The notes below the pieces were generated by a model. The model saw only the letters and a program-made list of their open reading frames with translations, had not been told where the DNA came from and made no database searches. Below, one piece after another: positions 7,124 to 12,024 of a DNA stretch of 12,024 nt. This stretch comes from Phytoactinopolyspora endophytica. GTDB taxonomy: Bacteria > Actinomycetota > Actinomycetes > Jiangellales > Jiangellaceae. Every line of letters starts with the position of its first letter. Position 1 is the first letter of the stretch. Location of the stretch: contig NZ_ML142877.1 of assembly GCF_004138495.1 (NCBI RefSeq), forward strand, positions 49,408-61,431, in the 5' to 3' direction. The position numbers and the translations under genes are program-made.

Positions 7124-7231
7124 GAAGTCCGCGGGTGGTGTGCCGGCCTGGCCGTGCTTCGGGCTCGGCCGCTGGAAACCGTCGGGTGCACAGCCTCCAG
7201 CCCATGAATCCCAGCGACGTAGGAGTGGTCA

Positions 7232-7516
7232 GTGGAGTTCCTGGTCAGAACCGAGAATCAGCTACCGGAAGACACCCCGGACGATGTGCGGAAGCGGCTT
7301 CGTGCGGGCGAGCGTGAACGGGCCCAGCAGCTACGTGACGCTGGAATCCTGAAACGCCTGTGGCGGGTTCCCGGTCGCAACGCGACAGTCGGTCTCTACG
7401 AGGCGGCTGACGCCACGGAGTTGCACGACGCATTGACGTCGCTTCCGATGTGGAAATGGATGGACGTTTCGGTCGAGGCTTTGGCGACCCACCCGCAGGA
7501 ACGGGCGCCTTCGTGA
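7232..7516 (+). CDS. Muconolactone delta-isomerase family protein
   Basis: A 94-residue protein matching the whole length of the muconolactone isomerase (CatC) family. It opens with VEFLVRTENQLPEDTP, has a charged helix RKRLRAGERERAQQLRDAG (about 20-38), a LWRVPGRNATVGLYEA strand pair (43-58), and ends LPMWKWMDVSVEALATHP (71-88), matching the family's LP-x-x-x-x-MD-x-x-V-x-PL-x-x-HP ending. CatC isomerises muconolactone to the enol-lactone in the catechol branch of the beta-ketoadipate pathway. No other catechol genes are present here, so a related lactone or enol isomerisation, or a simple dimeric alpha/beta-barrel role, is as likely. The start is GTG 7232, with AGGAG 6 nt upstream. Its TGA overlaps the GTG of the following SDR (GTGA), so translation is probably coupled. 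Confidence 0.85.
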   Translation: MEFLVRTENQLPEDTPDDVRKRLRAGERERAQQLRDAGILKRLWRVPGRNATVGLYEAADATELHDALTSLPMWKWMDVSVEALATHPQERAPS

Positions 7517-8250
7517 CCGATCGAACCGATGACCGGCCGGTCGCGGTGGTGACCGGTGCGGCCGGTGGTCTCGGGCTGGCCATGGTCCGAAGGCTCTCCC
7601 AGGACGGCTTCACCGTCGCCGGTCTGGACATCGTCACTGGTGACGCGGAGGACATACGGCCGGGTCGATTCTGGGCCTGTGACGTGAGCGACCCCGGCGC
7701 CATCGAGCAGGTCGTTCACGATATCGCCGTCACGCATGGCCGGGTCGACGTCCTGGTGAACAACGCCGGCATTCTGTCCGGCCGGTCCAGCCTCCTGGAC
7801 ACCACCCCCGCCGAGCTGCGTCGCTTCTTCGACGTCAACGCCCTGGGCGCCCTGCTGATGGTTCAGGCCTGCTTTCCCTACCTGCGTGACAGCACGCGTC
7901 GCGGCCGTGTGATCAACGTGGCGTCGCGGACGTTCTTCACCGGGTCGCCGGGCCAGCTCGGGTATGTGGCCAGCAAAGGCGCCCTGCTCGGCATGACCCG
8001 GGTGATGGCCAGAGAGCTGGGAGAGCATCGGATCACGGTGAACGCGGTGATGCCGGCACAGGTCGCGACCCCGGGCACCCGGGAACACTCCGGCGGCGAC
8101 CTATTCGCCCGTACTATGCACCAGCAGGCGATCGAAGAGTACGTCACGCCGGAACACTTTGCCGGCCTGGTCTCCTACCTGTCCTCGCCTGACGCCGACC
8201 TCGTCACGGGTCAGACGCTCGTGTGCGACGGCGGCGGGCTGCTGCACTGA
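7513..8250 (+). CDS. Short-chain dehydrogenase/reductase (SDR), NAD-type
   Basis: A 245-residue classical SDR (Rossmann-fold oxidoreductase acting on an alcohol or ketone). Cofactor motif TGAAGGLG (14-21); Asp39 at the end of strand 2 (GLDI) suggests NAD(H) rather than NADP(H). NNAG at 83-86, and the catalytic set Asn110-region DVNALG, Ser138 (NVASR), Tyr151 and Lys155 (YVASK). The C-terminal PDADLVTGQTLVCDGGGLLH is the usual SDR ending. GTG 7513 was chosen because it overlaps the preceding stop (GTGA) and places TG-x3-G-x-G at the expected distance. The upstream ATG 7450 lies inside the isomerase gene. It is the last gene of the operon and converges on the MarR gene 65 bp away. It probably oxidises or reduces a product of the upstream hydrolase or isomerase-like enzyme (inference). 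Confidence 0.9.
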   Translation: MTDRTDDRPVAVVTGAAGGLGLAMVRRLSQDGFTVAGLDIVTGDAEDIRPGRFWACDVSDPGAIEQVVHDIAVTHGRVDVLVNNAGILSGRSSLLDTTPAELRRFFDVNALGALLMVQACFPYLRDSTRRGRVINVASRTFFTGSPGQLGYVASKGALLGMTRVMARELGEHRITVNAVMPAQVATPGTREHSGGDLFARTMHQQAIEEYVTPEHFAGLVSYLSSPDADLVTGQTLVCDGGGLLH

Positions 8251-8315
8251 GGCCGGCCGCGGGCGGTGCGGCGGTATCGAGGTGGGCGCACGGTACATCG
8301 GGCCCGAGTATTCAT

Positions 8316-8840
8316 CTACCAGGGCTGCTGAGATGGTCCGCGACGAAGGTTCAGGTCGCCCAGCAGAGTGCGCAACAGGTCGCTGAGTGTGTCCCGCTGC
8401 TCCTGGCTGAGTGCCGTGAGCAGGGTCTCTTCGTGCCGTAGCAGGTCGTCGACGGTGCGCTCGATCAGTTCATGGCCTGCATCGGTCAGCTCGACGACGA
8501 CGCCCCGTCCGTCGTCGTCGCTCTTACGGCGTGTGACCAGGCCTTGTGTCTCCGCGCGGCGCACCCGCTGGGAGATCGCGCCGGGGGTGACCGCACATTG
8601 TCGGGCGATTTCGTTAGCCGGCAGCGCGTAGGGGGTGCCCGCACGCCGGAGGGTGGAGAGCAGGTCTCGGGTGGCGGTGTCCATGCCTAGGCGCGCCATG
8701 GTCCGGCGGCGGTCGTCGTCGAGGAGCTTGCCGATCCGCCAGATCCTGGTGATGACGCCGATGGAGCCGACCGGTGTGCCGGGCCGCTCACGGAGCCAGG
8801 CCTCTTGGATGTCGTTGACGTCGTCACGAGGTTCGTCCAT
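8316..8840 (-). CDS. MarR-family transcriptional regulator
   Basis: A 174-residue dimeric repressor-type protein. The winged helix-turn-helix spans about 55-125: LLSTLRRAGTPYALPANEIA, then AVTPGAISQRVRRAETQGLVTRRK (recognition helix near 85-97), and the wing DDDGRGVVVELTDAG. Flanking helices would form the dimer interface. The ATG at 8840 has no Shine-Dalgarno sequence; instead TAAACT lies 6 nt upstream, the layout of a leaderless promoter. It is divergent from the SDR gene at 8890, and the 49-bp gap carries two near-identical palindromes, so it very likely represses itself and that SDR. The ligand is unknown; MarR proteins with a neighbouring SDR often sense phenolics or quinones, but nothing here shows which. 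Confidence 0.92.
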   Translation of the reverse strand: MDEPRDDVNDIQEAWLRERPGTPVGSIGVITRIWRIGKLLDDDRRRTMARLGMDTATRDLLSTLRRAGTPYALPANEIARQCAVTPGAISQRVRRAETQGLVTRRKSDDDGRGVVVELTDAGHELIERTVDDLLRHEETLLTALSQEQRDTLSDLLRTLLGDLNLRRGPSQQPW

Positions 8841-8846
8841 GGTGAT

Positions 8847-8852
8847 AGTTTA
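8847..8852 (-). promoter_or_regulatory. -10 element of a leaderless marR promoter
   Basis: On the minus strand TAAACT is followed by six bases (ATCACC) and then the MarR ATG. This is the spacing expected if transcription starts at or next to the A of ATG. It overlaps the first MarR operator (8849-8860), so bound MarR would block it. I saw no good -35. Confidence 0.55.
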
Positions 8853-8860
8853 GGGCTAAG
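8849..8860. promoter_or_regulatory. MarR operator, site 1
   Basis: TTTAGGGCTAAG, an inverted repeat TTAG-N2-CTAA. Its centre lies exactly 20 bp (two helical turns) from that of the second site at 8869-8880. It overlaps the -10 of the MarR gene. MarR binding is inferred from position and symmetry. Confidence 0.7.
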
Positions 8861-8868
8861 ACACATCG

Positions 8869-8880
8869 TTTAGGACTAAA
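8869..8880. promoter_or_regulatory. MarR operator, site 2
   Basis: TTTAGGACTAAA, a perfect 5-bp-arm inverted repeat (TTTAG-N2-CTAAA) ending directly before the GGAG ribosome binding site of the SDR gene. It matches site 1 at 10 of 12 bases. A protein bound here would block transcription into the SDR gene. Confidence 0.7.
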
Positions 8881-8889
8881 GGAGTTGTG

Positions 8890-9621
8890 ATGAGGCAGAT
8901 TGTTGTCACCGGTGGAGGTACCGGAATCGGCAAGGCGGCGGCCGCGTGGTTCGCCGATCGTGGCGACGCCGTCACGATCGTCGGGCGAAGGAAGAACGTG
9001 CTGGATCGGGCGGCTGAGGAGACGGGTGCCGTGGCGGTGGTCTGTGATCTGACGTCGCCGGACGGGATCGAGGCGGTGCTGCAGCAGATGCCGGAGCGTG
9101 TCGACGTGCTCGTGAACAATGCGGGTGGCAATACCGACCTGAGTGAGCCCGCGGAGGCCGAGGAAGGCACATCCCCGCTGTCCCAGATCGCGCGAGGCTG
9201 GCGGGCCAACCTGGACGCGAACGTCCTGACCGCGGTACTCATGACCTCCGCGCTGGACGGCCGGCTCAACGATGGCGGCCGGGTGATCACCCTGGGCTCG
9301 ATCGCGGCGAAGACCGGTGCCGGTTCGTACGGGGCGGCCAAGGCGGCGCTGGAAGCGTGGAACGTCAGCATGTCGGCGAGCCTCGGCCCGCGGGGGATCA
9401 CGGCCAACGTCGTGGCGCCCGGGCTGACCGTCGAGACCGAGTTCTTCCACGGGAAACTGTCCGACGAGCGCTACGAACGGCTCATCAACGCGACACGGAC
9501 CGGGTGGCCGGGCACGCCAGAGGACATCGCCGCCGTCGTGGGCTTCCTGGCCTCGCCGGAGGCGGGCCACGTGACGTCACAGGTCATACACGTGAACGGC
9601 GGCGCCTACTCCGGCCACTAA
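8890..9621 (+). CDS. Short-chain dehydrogenase/reductase, NADP-type, MarR-controlled
   Basis: A 243-residue classical SDR. Cofactor motif TGGGTGIG (8-15); the strand-2 end GRRKN with two Arg favours NADP(H). NNAG at about 75-78; catalytic Ser in VITLGSIAAKTGAG, and Tyr/Lys in SYGAAKAALEAW. The C-terminus GHVTSQVIHVNGGAYSGH is typical. I chose ATG 8890 (GGAG with a 5-nt spacer) over the adjacent GTG 8887 (spacer of 2). It lies head to head with the MarR gene with twin operators between them, and converges on the RibD-C-like gene with only 11 bp between stops. The substrate is not evident. It is clearly distinct from the SDR at 7513-8250 in cofactor motif and linker, so it is not a recent copy. 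Confidence 0.92.
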   Translation: MRQIVVTGGGTGIGKAAAAWFADRGDAVTIVGRRKNVLDRAAEETGAVAVVCDLTSPDGIEAVLQQMPERVDVLVNNAGGNTDLSEPAEAEEGTSPLSQIARGWRANLDANVLTAVLMTSALDGRLNDGGRVITLGSIAAKTGAGSYGAAKAALEAWNVSMSASLGPRGITANVVAPGLTVETEFFHGKLSDERYERLINATRTGWPGTPEDIAAVVGFLASPEAGHVTSQVIHVNGGAYSGH

Positions 9622-9632
9622 GCAGGTTGCGT

Positions 9633-10277
9633 TCAGGCGCCCGCTCGGGTGAACGTCACATGCGTAACTCCACTGGGCGAGGAGATGGCCTCCACGTCAT
9701 AGTCCTTCTCGATGCCCTCCAGCCCGTCCCAGAGGCGAACGCCTCGACCGAGCAGGATCGGGACCACCACGATGTGCATGTGGTCGACGAGCCCGGCCGC
9801 AACGAACTCGCGGATCACGGTGGCTCCCCCGCCGATGCGGACGTCCTGGCCGCCTGCAGCCTCGCGGGCACTCTCGAGCGCCTCAGCAGGCGACGCGTCG
9901 ATGAAGTGGTACGTCGTGCCGCCCTCCATCTCGATCGGCGGGTGCGGGTGATGGGTGAGAATGAACGTCGGCGTGTGGAACGGCGGGTTGGGACCCCACC
10001 AGCCTTTCCACTCCGGGTCCTCGTGCCATCCGCGCGGGCCGAACTTGTTGGCACCCATGATCTCGGCGCCGATCCCCTGATCGTGCTGCTTGACGAAAAG
10101 ATCGTCGACGCCGCCACTACCGCCCGGCTGGTCGGGCCCGAGCCACTGCCGGGTGGCAAACATCCACTCGTGCAGCCGTTCGCCGGCATGGCCGAACGGT
10201 GCTTCGAGGGTCTGACCTTCGCCGGTGCCGAAGCCGTCGAGTGAGATGGAGAAGAATTGGACACGGGCGAGAGACAT
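9633..10277 (-). CDS. RibD C-terminal / dihydrofolate-reductase-family protein
   Basis: A 214-residue stand-alone protein of the RibD-C (DHFR-like fold) family, presumably NAD(P)H-dependent. N-terminal VQFFSISLDGFGTG is the family's opening strand; IMGANKFGP (about 73-81) and the late RIGGGATVIREFVAAGLVDH (147-166), then HIVVVPILLGRGVRLW, are characteristic of the cofactor-binding half. It is of the YyaP/YwjB-like type rather than a fused RibD with deaminase. The true physiological reaction of this branch is generally unknown. The start is ATG 10277, with AAGGAG 8 nt upstream; the open frame continues to 10313 without a better start. The DNA upstream to the LysR gene (217 bp) is divergent, so LysR could control it. 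Confidence 0.88.
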   Translation of the reverse strand: MSLARVQFFSISLDGFGTGEGQTLEAPFGHAGERLHEWMFATRQWLGPDQPGGSGGVDDLFVKQHDQGIGAEIMGANKFGPRGWHEDPEWKGWWGPNPPFHTPTFILTHHPHPPIEMEGGTTYHFIDASPAEALESAREAAGGQDVRIGGGATVIREFVAAGLVDHMHIVVVPILLGRGVRLWDGLEGIEKDYDVEAISSPSGVTHVTFTRAGA

Positions 10278-10471
10278 GGCTGGTGCTCCTTCTGTTGGTC
10301 GAGCTTCTCTCATGCGTCAAGACTCGGCGAGACGGGCACCGATGTCGTCCATCGAGTGGCGACTCTTTGGCCTACGCATAGGGACGTACGAGACCGGACG
10401 TGTCGGATCAACTCGGTTATGAAGCGATGATGGCAGCCCTATGGAATGACGTCTAATGCCAAATCTGGTGG

Positions 10472-10484
10472 TATCTCATAGATA
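10472..10484. promoter_or_regulatory. LysR box (T-N11-A palindrome)
   Basis: TATCTCATAGATA, with perfect 5-bp arms TATCT/AGATA and the T-N11-A spacing that is the classic LysR-family recognition pattern. It overlaps the candidate -10 (10483-10488) of the LysR gene itself, which fits negative autoregulation. It lies 195 bp from the divergent RibD-C-like start codon. Confidence 0.6.
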
Positions 10485-10488
10485 AACT
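10483..10488 (+). promoter_or_regulatory. -10 element of a leaderless lysR promoter
   Basis: TAAACT followed by six bases (TGATCC) and the LysR ATG at 10495. There is no Shine-Dalgarno sequence before that ATG. The hexamer and spacing are identical to those seen for the MarR gene, supporting leaderless transcription in this organism. Confidence 0.5.
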
Positions 10489-10494
10489 TGATCC

Positions 10495-11433
10495 ATGCTG
10501 AACCTGACCCACCTCAAGGTGCTGGAGGCGGTCGCCCGCCATGGATCGGTGACCGAAGCCGCGAAGGAGTTGCATTACTCCCAGCCGTCCGTCAGTCACC
10601 ACCTGGCGCGACTGGAAGCCGCTACCGGAGCCAGACTCATCCAGCGAGTGGGCCGTGGGGTCCGGCTCACCCCCGAAGGGGAACTGTTGGCGGGGCGGGC
10701 GGCAGAGATCCTGGGGCGGGTGGACGCCGCATCCGTCGAGCTGGCCGCCCGCGTGGGACTTCGTGCTGGACGGGTACGACTTGCCGGTTTCCAAACGGTT
10801 CTCAGTACCCTCGTACCGAAGGCAGCCGCCGAGCTGTCCCGGTCGCACCCGGGAATCGAGCTGAACCTTGTCGACGCCCACCCGGCCGACGGTCTGAAGA
10901 TGCTGCGTTCCGGACACGTCGACATTGCCTTGATCTTCCGGCACGCCGACACTCCGCTGGAGGAGGCGGAGTACCGGCTCACACACCTGCTGGACGACCC
11001 TCTCTACCTCGTCAGTGACCGACCCCACCAGCGTCTCGCGGATCACCGCGACTCCGCTTGGGTTGGCGGCTGCGAACGCTGTCGGGCCGCCACGATTACG
11101 GCATGCAAGCGCGCCGGCTTCTCACCACGCATCGCCTACTCCTGCGACGACACGGTCATTACCCAGTCGCTGGTGTCCGCCGGAATGGGCGTGGCCATCA
11201 TCAATGGACTCGCGTTGCACGCGCACCGGGCGCCCGGCGTCCACGCCACACAGCTCACCGACAATACCCGCCAGATCTATGCCGCCACGTACGGCGACCC
11301 GCCAGACCCACCCGCTACGGCTGCGCTGATCGAGATCCTGGCATCGGTCGGCATCACACTCGAAACCCCGGACACCGAGCCGGGACCAGGCGGGAGAGCA
11401 GGCTCTGGCCAGCCGATGCCGAGCTGGTCATGA
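10495..11433 (+). CDS. LysR-family transcriptional regulator
   Basis: A 312-residue regulator. The N-terminal winged helix-turn-helix (about 1-62) is typical: LKVLEAVARHGSVTEAAKEL, then SQPSVSHHLARLEAATGARL and GVRLTPEGE. The effector domain (about 92-295) starts GRVRLAGFQTVLSTLVPKAA, with PGIELNLVDAHP and the late GMGVAIINGLALH. A WVGGCERCRA segment (about 189-198) has a Cys-x2-Cys pair; I recall similar motifs in actinobacterial LysR relatives, so it is probably a family trait rather than a unique metal site. The C-terminus is Pro/Gly-rich and probably disordered. The ATG has no ribosome binding site but a leaderless-type promoter. Its divergent neighbour is the RibD-C-like gene, the likeliest target apart from itself. 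Confidence 0.92.
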   Translation: MLNLTHLKVLEAVARHGSVTEAAKELHYSQPSVSHHLARLEAATGARLIQRVGRGVRLTPEGELLAGRAAEILGRVDAASVELAARVGLRAGRVRLAGFQTVLSTLVPKAAAELSRSHPGIELNLVDAHPADGLKMLRSGHVDIALIFRHADTPLEEAEYRLTHLLDDPLYLVSDRPHQRLADHRDSAWVGGCERCRAATITACKRAGFSPRIAYSCDDTVITQSLVSAGMGVAIINGLALHAHRAPGVHATQLTDNTRQIYAATYGDPPDPPATAALIEILASVGITLETPDTEPGPGGRAGSGQPMPSWS

Positions 11434-11451
11434 GCTCATGGGGCTGCGTGG

Positions 11452-11685
11452 CTAGTGTGTACCGGGACCGGCTTGGCCTGTCTCGATCCCCACCCCGGTG
11501 TCCGCGGTCTGCTGCGAGACGCCCAACTCGGCGAGCATTGTCGCTTGGGCGGCGTCGGTCGCCGCTAAGAGCTTTTCCAGTGCCGCGATCCGATCGAGCC
11601 GCTCCGCATCGTTGGCGGCAGTAGGCAATGCGGCCAGCCAATCAATGTAGCCCGCGAGTTCGTCCACTACGTGAGATCCATACAT
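11452..11685 (-). pseudogene. Truncated N-terminus of a DUF222 (13E12-repeat-type) protein
   Basis: 77 codons from ATG 11685. The stretch AERLDRIAALEKLLAATDAA (about 27-46), then QATMLAELGVSQQTADTGVG and IETGQAGPGTH, resembles the start of the DUF222 domain in actinobacterial DUF222-HNH proteins (consensus from memory: LDRI-ALE-LKAA-AAAQA, SQ-AA, G-GV). Those proteins normally have several hundred residues and a C-terminal HNH nuclease motif. Here a TAG ends the frame where the family continues with its GRG-x-x-x-Q-x-x-LARR-x-SP region, and the LysR gene end follows 18 bp later. The promoter is intact (TATAAT 7 nt before the ATG), so the stub may still be expressed. It is probably the broken end of a multicopy family that often spreads by recombination. 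Confidence 0.6.
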
Positions 11686-11692
11686 GTGTTCG

Positions 11693-11698
11693 ATTATA
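11693..11698 (-). promoter_or_regulatory. TATAAT leaderless promoter of the DUF222 remnant, with half an SOS-like box
   Basis: On the minus strand a perfect TATAAT is followed by CGAACAC and the ATG at 11685, a leaderless layout. The TCGAAC that overlaps it equals the left half of the actinobacterial LexA (SOS) box TCGAAC-N4-GTTCGA. The right half is degenerate here (GTATGG). 13E12-type genes in mycobacteria are known for LexA-type boxes at this spot. Confidence 0.55.
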
Positions 11699-11699
11699 G

Positions 11700-11998
11700 T
11701 TCGGCGACCACTCGCATGCAAGATCAATTGGCCAAGCGCTGTCGGCTGTCTGGTCCGGGTGGATTTGGGGCAGTGTGCGGTTCTGGCCTGGGTTGTGTCC
11801 TCGGGTTGAAGGGGGCGCGTTCTGGCGCGGTTCAGGATGGCGTGGGCCGCTGTCAGTGCTGGAAGGGTTCTCTCCGCTCGGTAACGGTCGACAGGGCGTG
11901 ACGGTCTCCCGCGGCCGGTTCTGGACGGGGCCTCTGATGCGTGCCGCAGTCTCATGCAGGCGGGGTCATCTGGACGGGAACTCATTCATGGTGAAGTA
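11700..11998. other. About 300 bp without a convincing gene
   Basis: Open frames exist on both strands because of high GC, but none has a family motif, a sensible start with ribosome binding site, or continuity with a neighbour. The plus strand is G/T-rich around 11750-11870. It may be the degraded flank of the DUF222 element or the upstream region of the gene starting at the right edge. Confidence 0.5.
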
Positions 11999-12022
11999 GT
12001 TGATCTCTAACTGGAGATCAAC
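11999..12022. repeat. Perfect 9-bp inverted repeat with 6-nt loop at the right edge
   Basis: Arms GTTGATCTC (11999-12007) and GAGATCAAC (12014-12022) around TAACTG. There is no T-run, so it is not a typical intrinsic terminator. The right arm contains most of a GGAG ribosome binding site (12013-12016), followed after six bases by AT at the window end. This suggests a plus-strand gene whose start codon (ATG, if the next base is G) lies at 12023. It is either an operator or an RNA hairpin over the ribosome binding site. Confidence 0.55.
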
Positions 12023-12024
12023 AT

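Larger units (their letters stand above)
10278..10494. promoter_or_regulatory. Divergent intergenic region between the RibD-C-like gene and the LysR gene
   Basis: A 217-bp gap with no convincing gene. It holds the ribosome binding site of the RibD-C-like gene at the left, and the T-N11-A palindrome and leaderless-type promoter of the LysR gene at the right. An AATGACGT at about 10445-10452 shares 8 bases with the 14-bp repeat found twice elsewhere, which may be chance. Confidence 0.4.

Noticed and set aside
8251..8315. GGCCGGCC-type symmetry after the first SDR as a terminator
   Set aside because: The palindrome is short with no T-run and such words are frequent in GC-rich DNA; no convincing hairpin was found.
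9357..10244. 295-codon plus-strand open frame spanning the second SDR and the RibD-C-like gene
   Set aside because: It overlaps two real genes on both strands and has no domain; it is a shadow joined across the 11-bp convergent gap.
10405..10494. GGATCAA (10405-10411) and TTGATCC (10488-10494) as an inverted repeat
   Set aside because: Only 7 bp and 76 bp apart, likely chance; the T-N11-A box nearby is a better regulatory candidate.

Overview
The window is high-GC, densely coding DNA with GTG starts, GGAGG-type ribosome binding sites, ATGA/GTGA stop-start overlaps and what look like leaderless promoters. It carries NarL-family two-component genes, RibD-C-type reductases and a DUF222/13E12 remnant. 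Together these point to an actinobacterium (Actinomycetota). I cannot name the genus from the sequence alone.

Left part (1-3724, all on the minus strand): an operon for an ABC importer of the nitrate/sulfonate/taurine/pyrimidine (NMT1/SsuA) superfamily. The order of transcription is permease, permease, ATPase, lipoprotein solute-binding protein. After these comes an open frame that looks like the central domain of a thiamine-diphosphate (TPP) enzyme and runs off the left edge. That last gene appears to have lost nearly all of its N-terminal PYR domain.

Centre (3725-6306): a divergent regulatory region, then a soluble PAS-GAF sensor histidine kinase and a NarL/LuxR-type response regulator on the plus strand. 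An exact 14-bp repeat (GACAAATGACGTAG) lies once in the transporter/kinase divergent region and once upstream of the next operon. It is a natural candidate for the operator of this two-component system.

Centre-right (6419-8250, plus): a compact catabolic-looking operon of an alpha/beta hydrolase (methylesterase/hydroxynitrile-lyase-like), a muconolactone-isomerase-family protein and an NAD-type short-chain dehydrogenase (SDR). My working hypothesis is that the two-component system coordinates uptake (ABC importer) and breakdown (hydrolase, isomerase-like protein, SDR) of one small, unidentified compound, possibly an ester or lactone.

Right part (8316-12024): a MarR regulator divergent from a second SDR, with twin TTTAG-N2-CTAA operators between them; a RibD-C/dihydrofolate-reductase-like protein; a LysR regulator with a T-N11-A palindrome over its promoter; the truncated N-terminus of a DUF222 (13E12-type) protein with a TATAAT leaderless promoter; about 300 bp with no convincing gene; and at the right edge a perfect 9-bp-stem inverted repeat that overlaps a probable ribosome binding site of a gene starting just outside the window.
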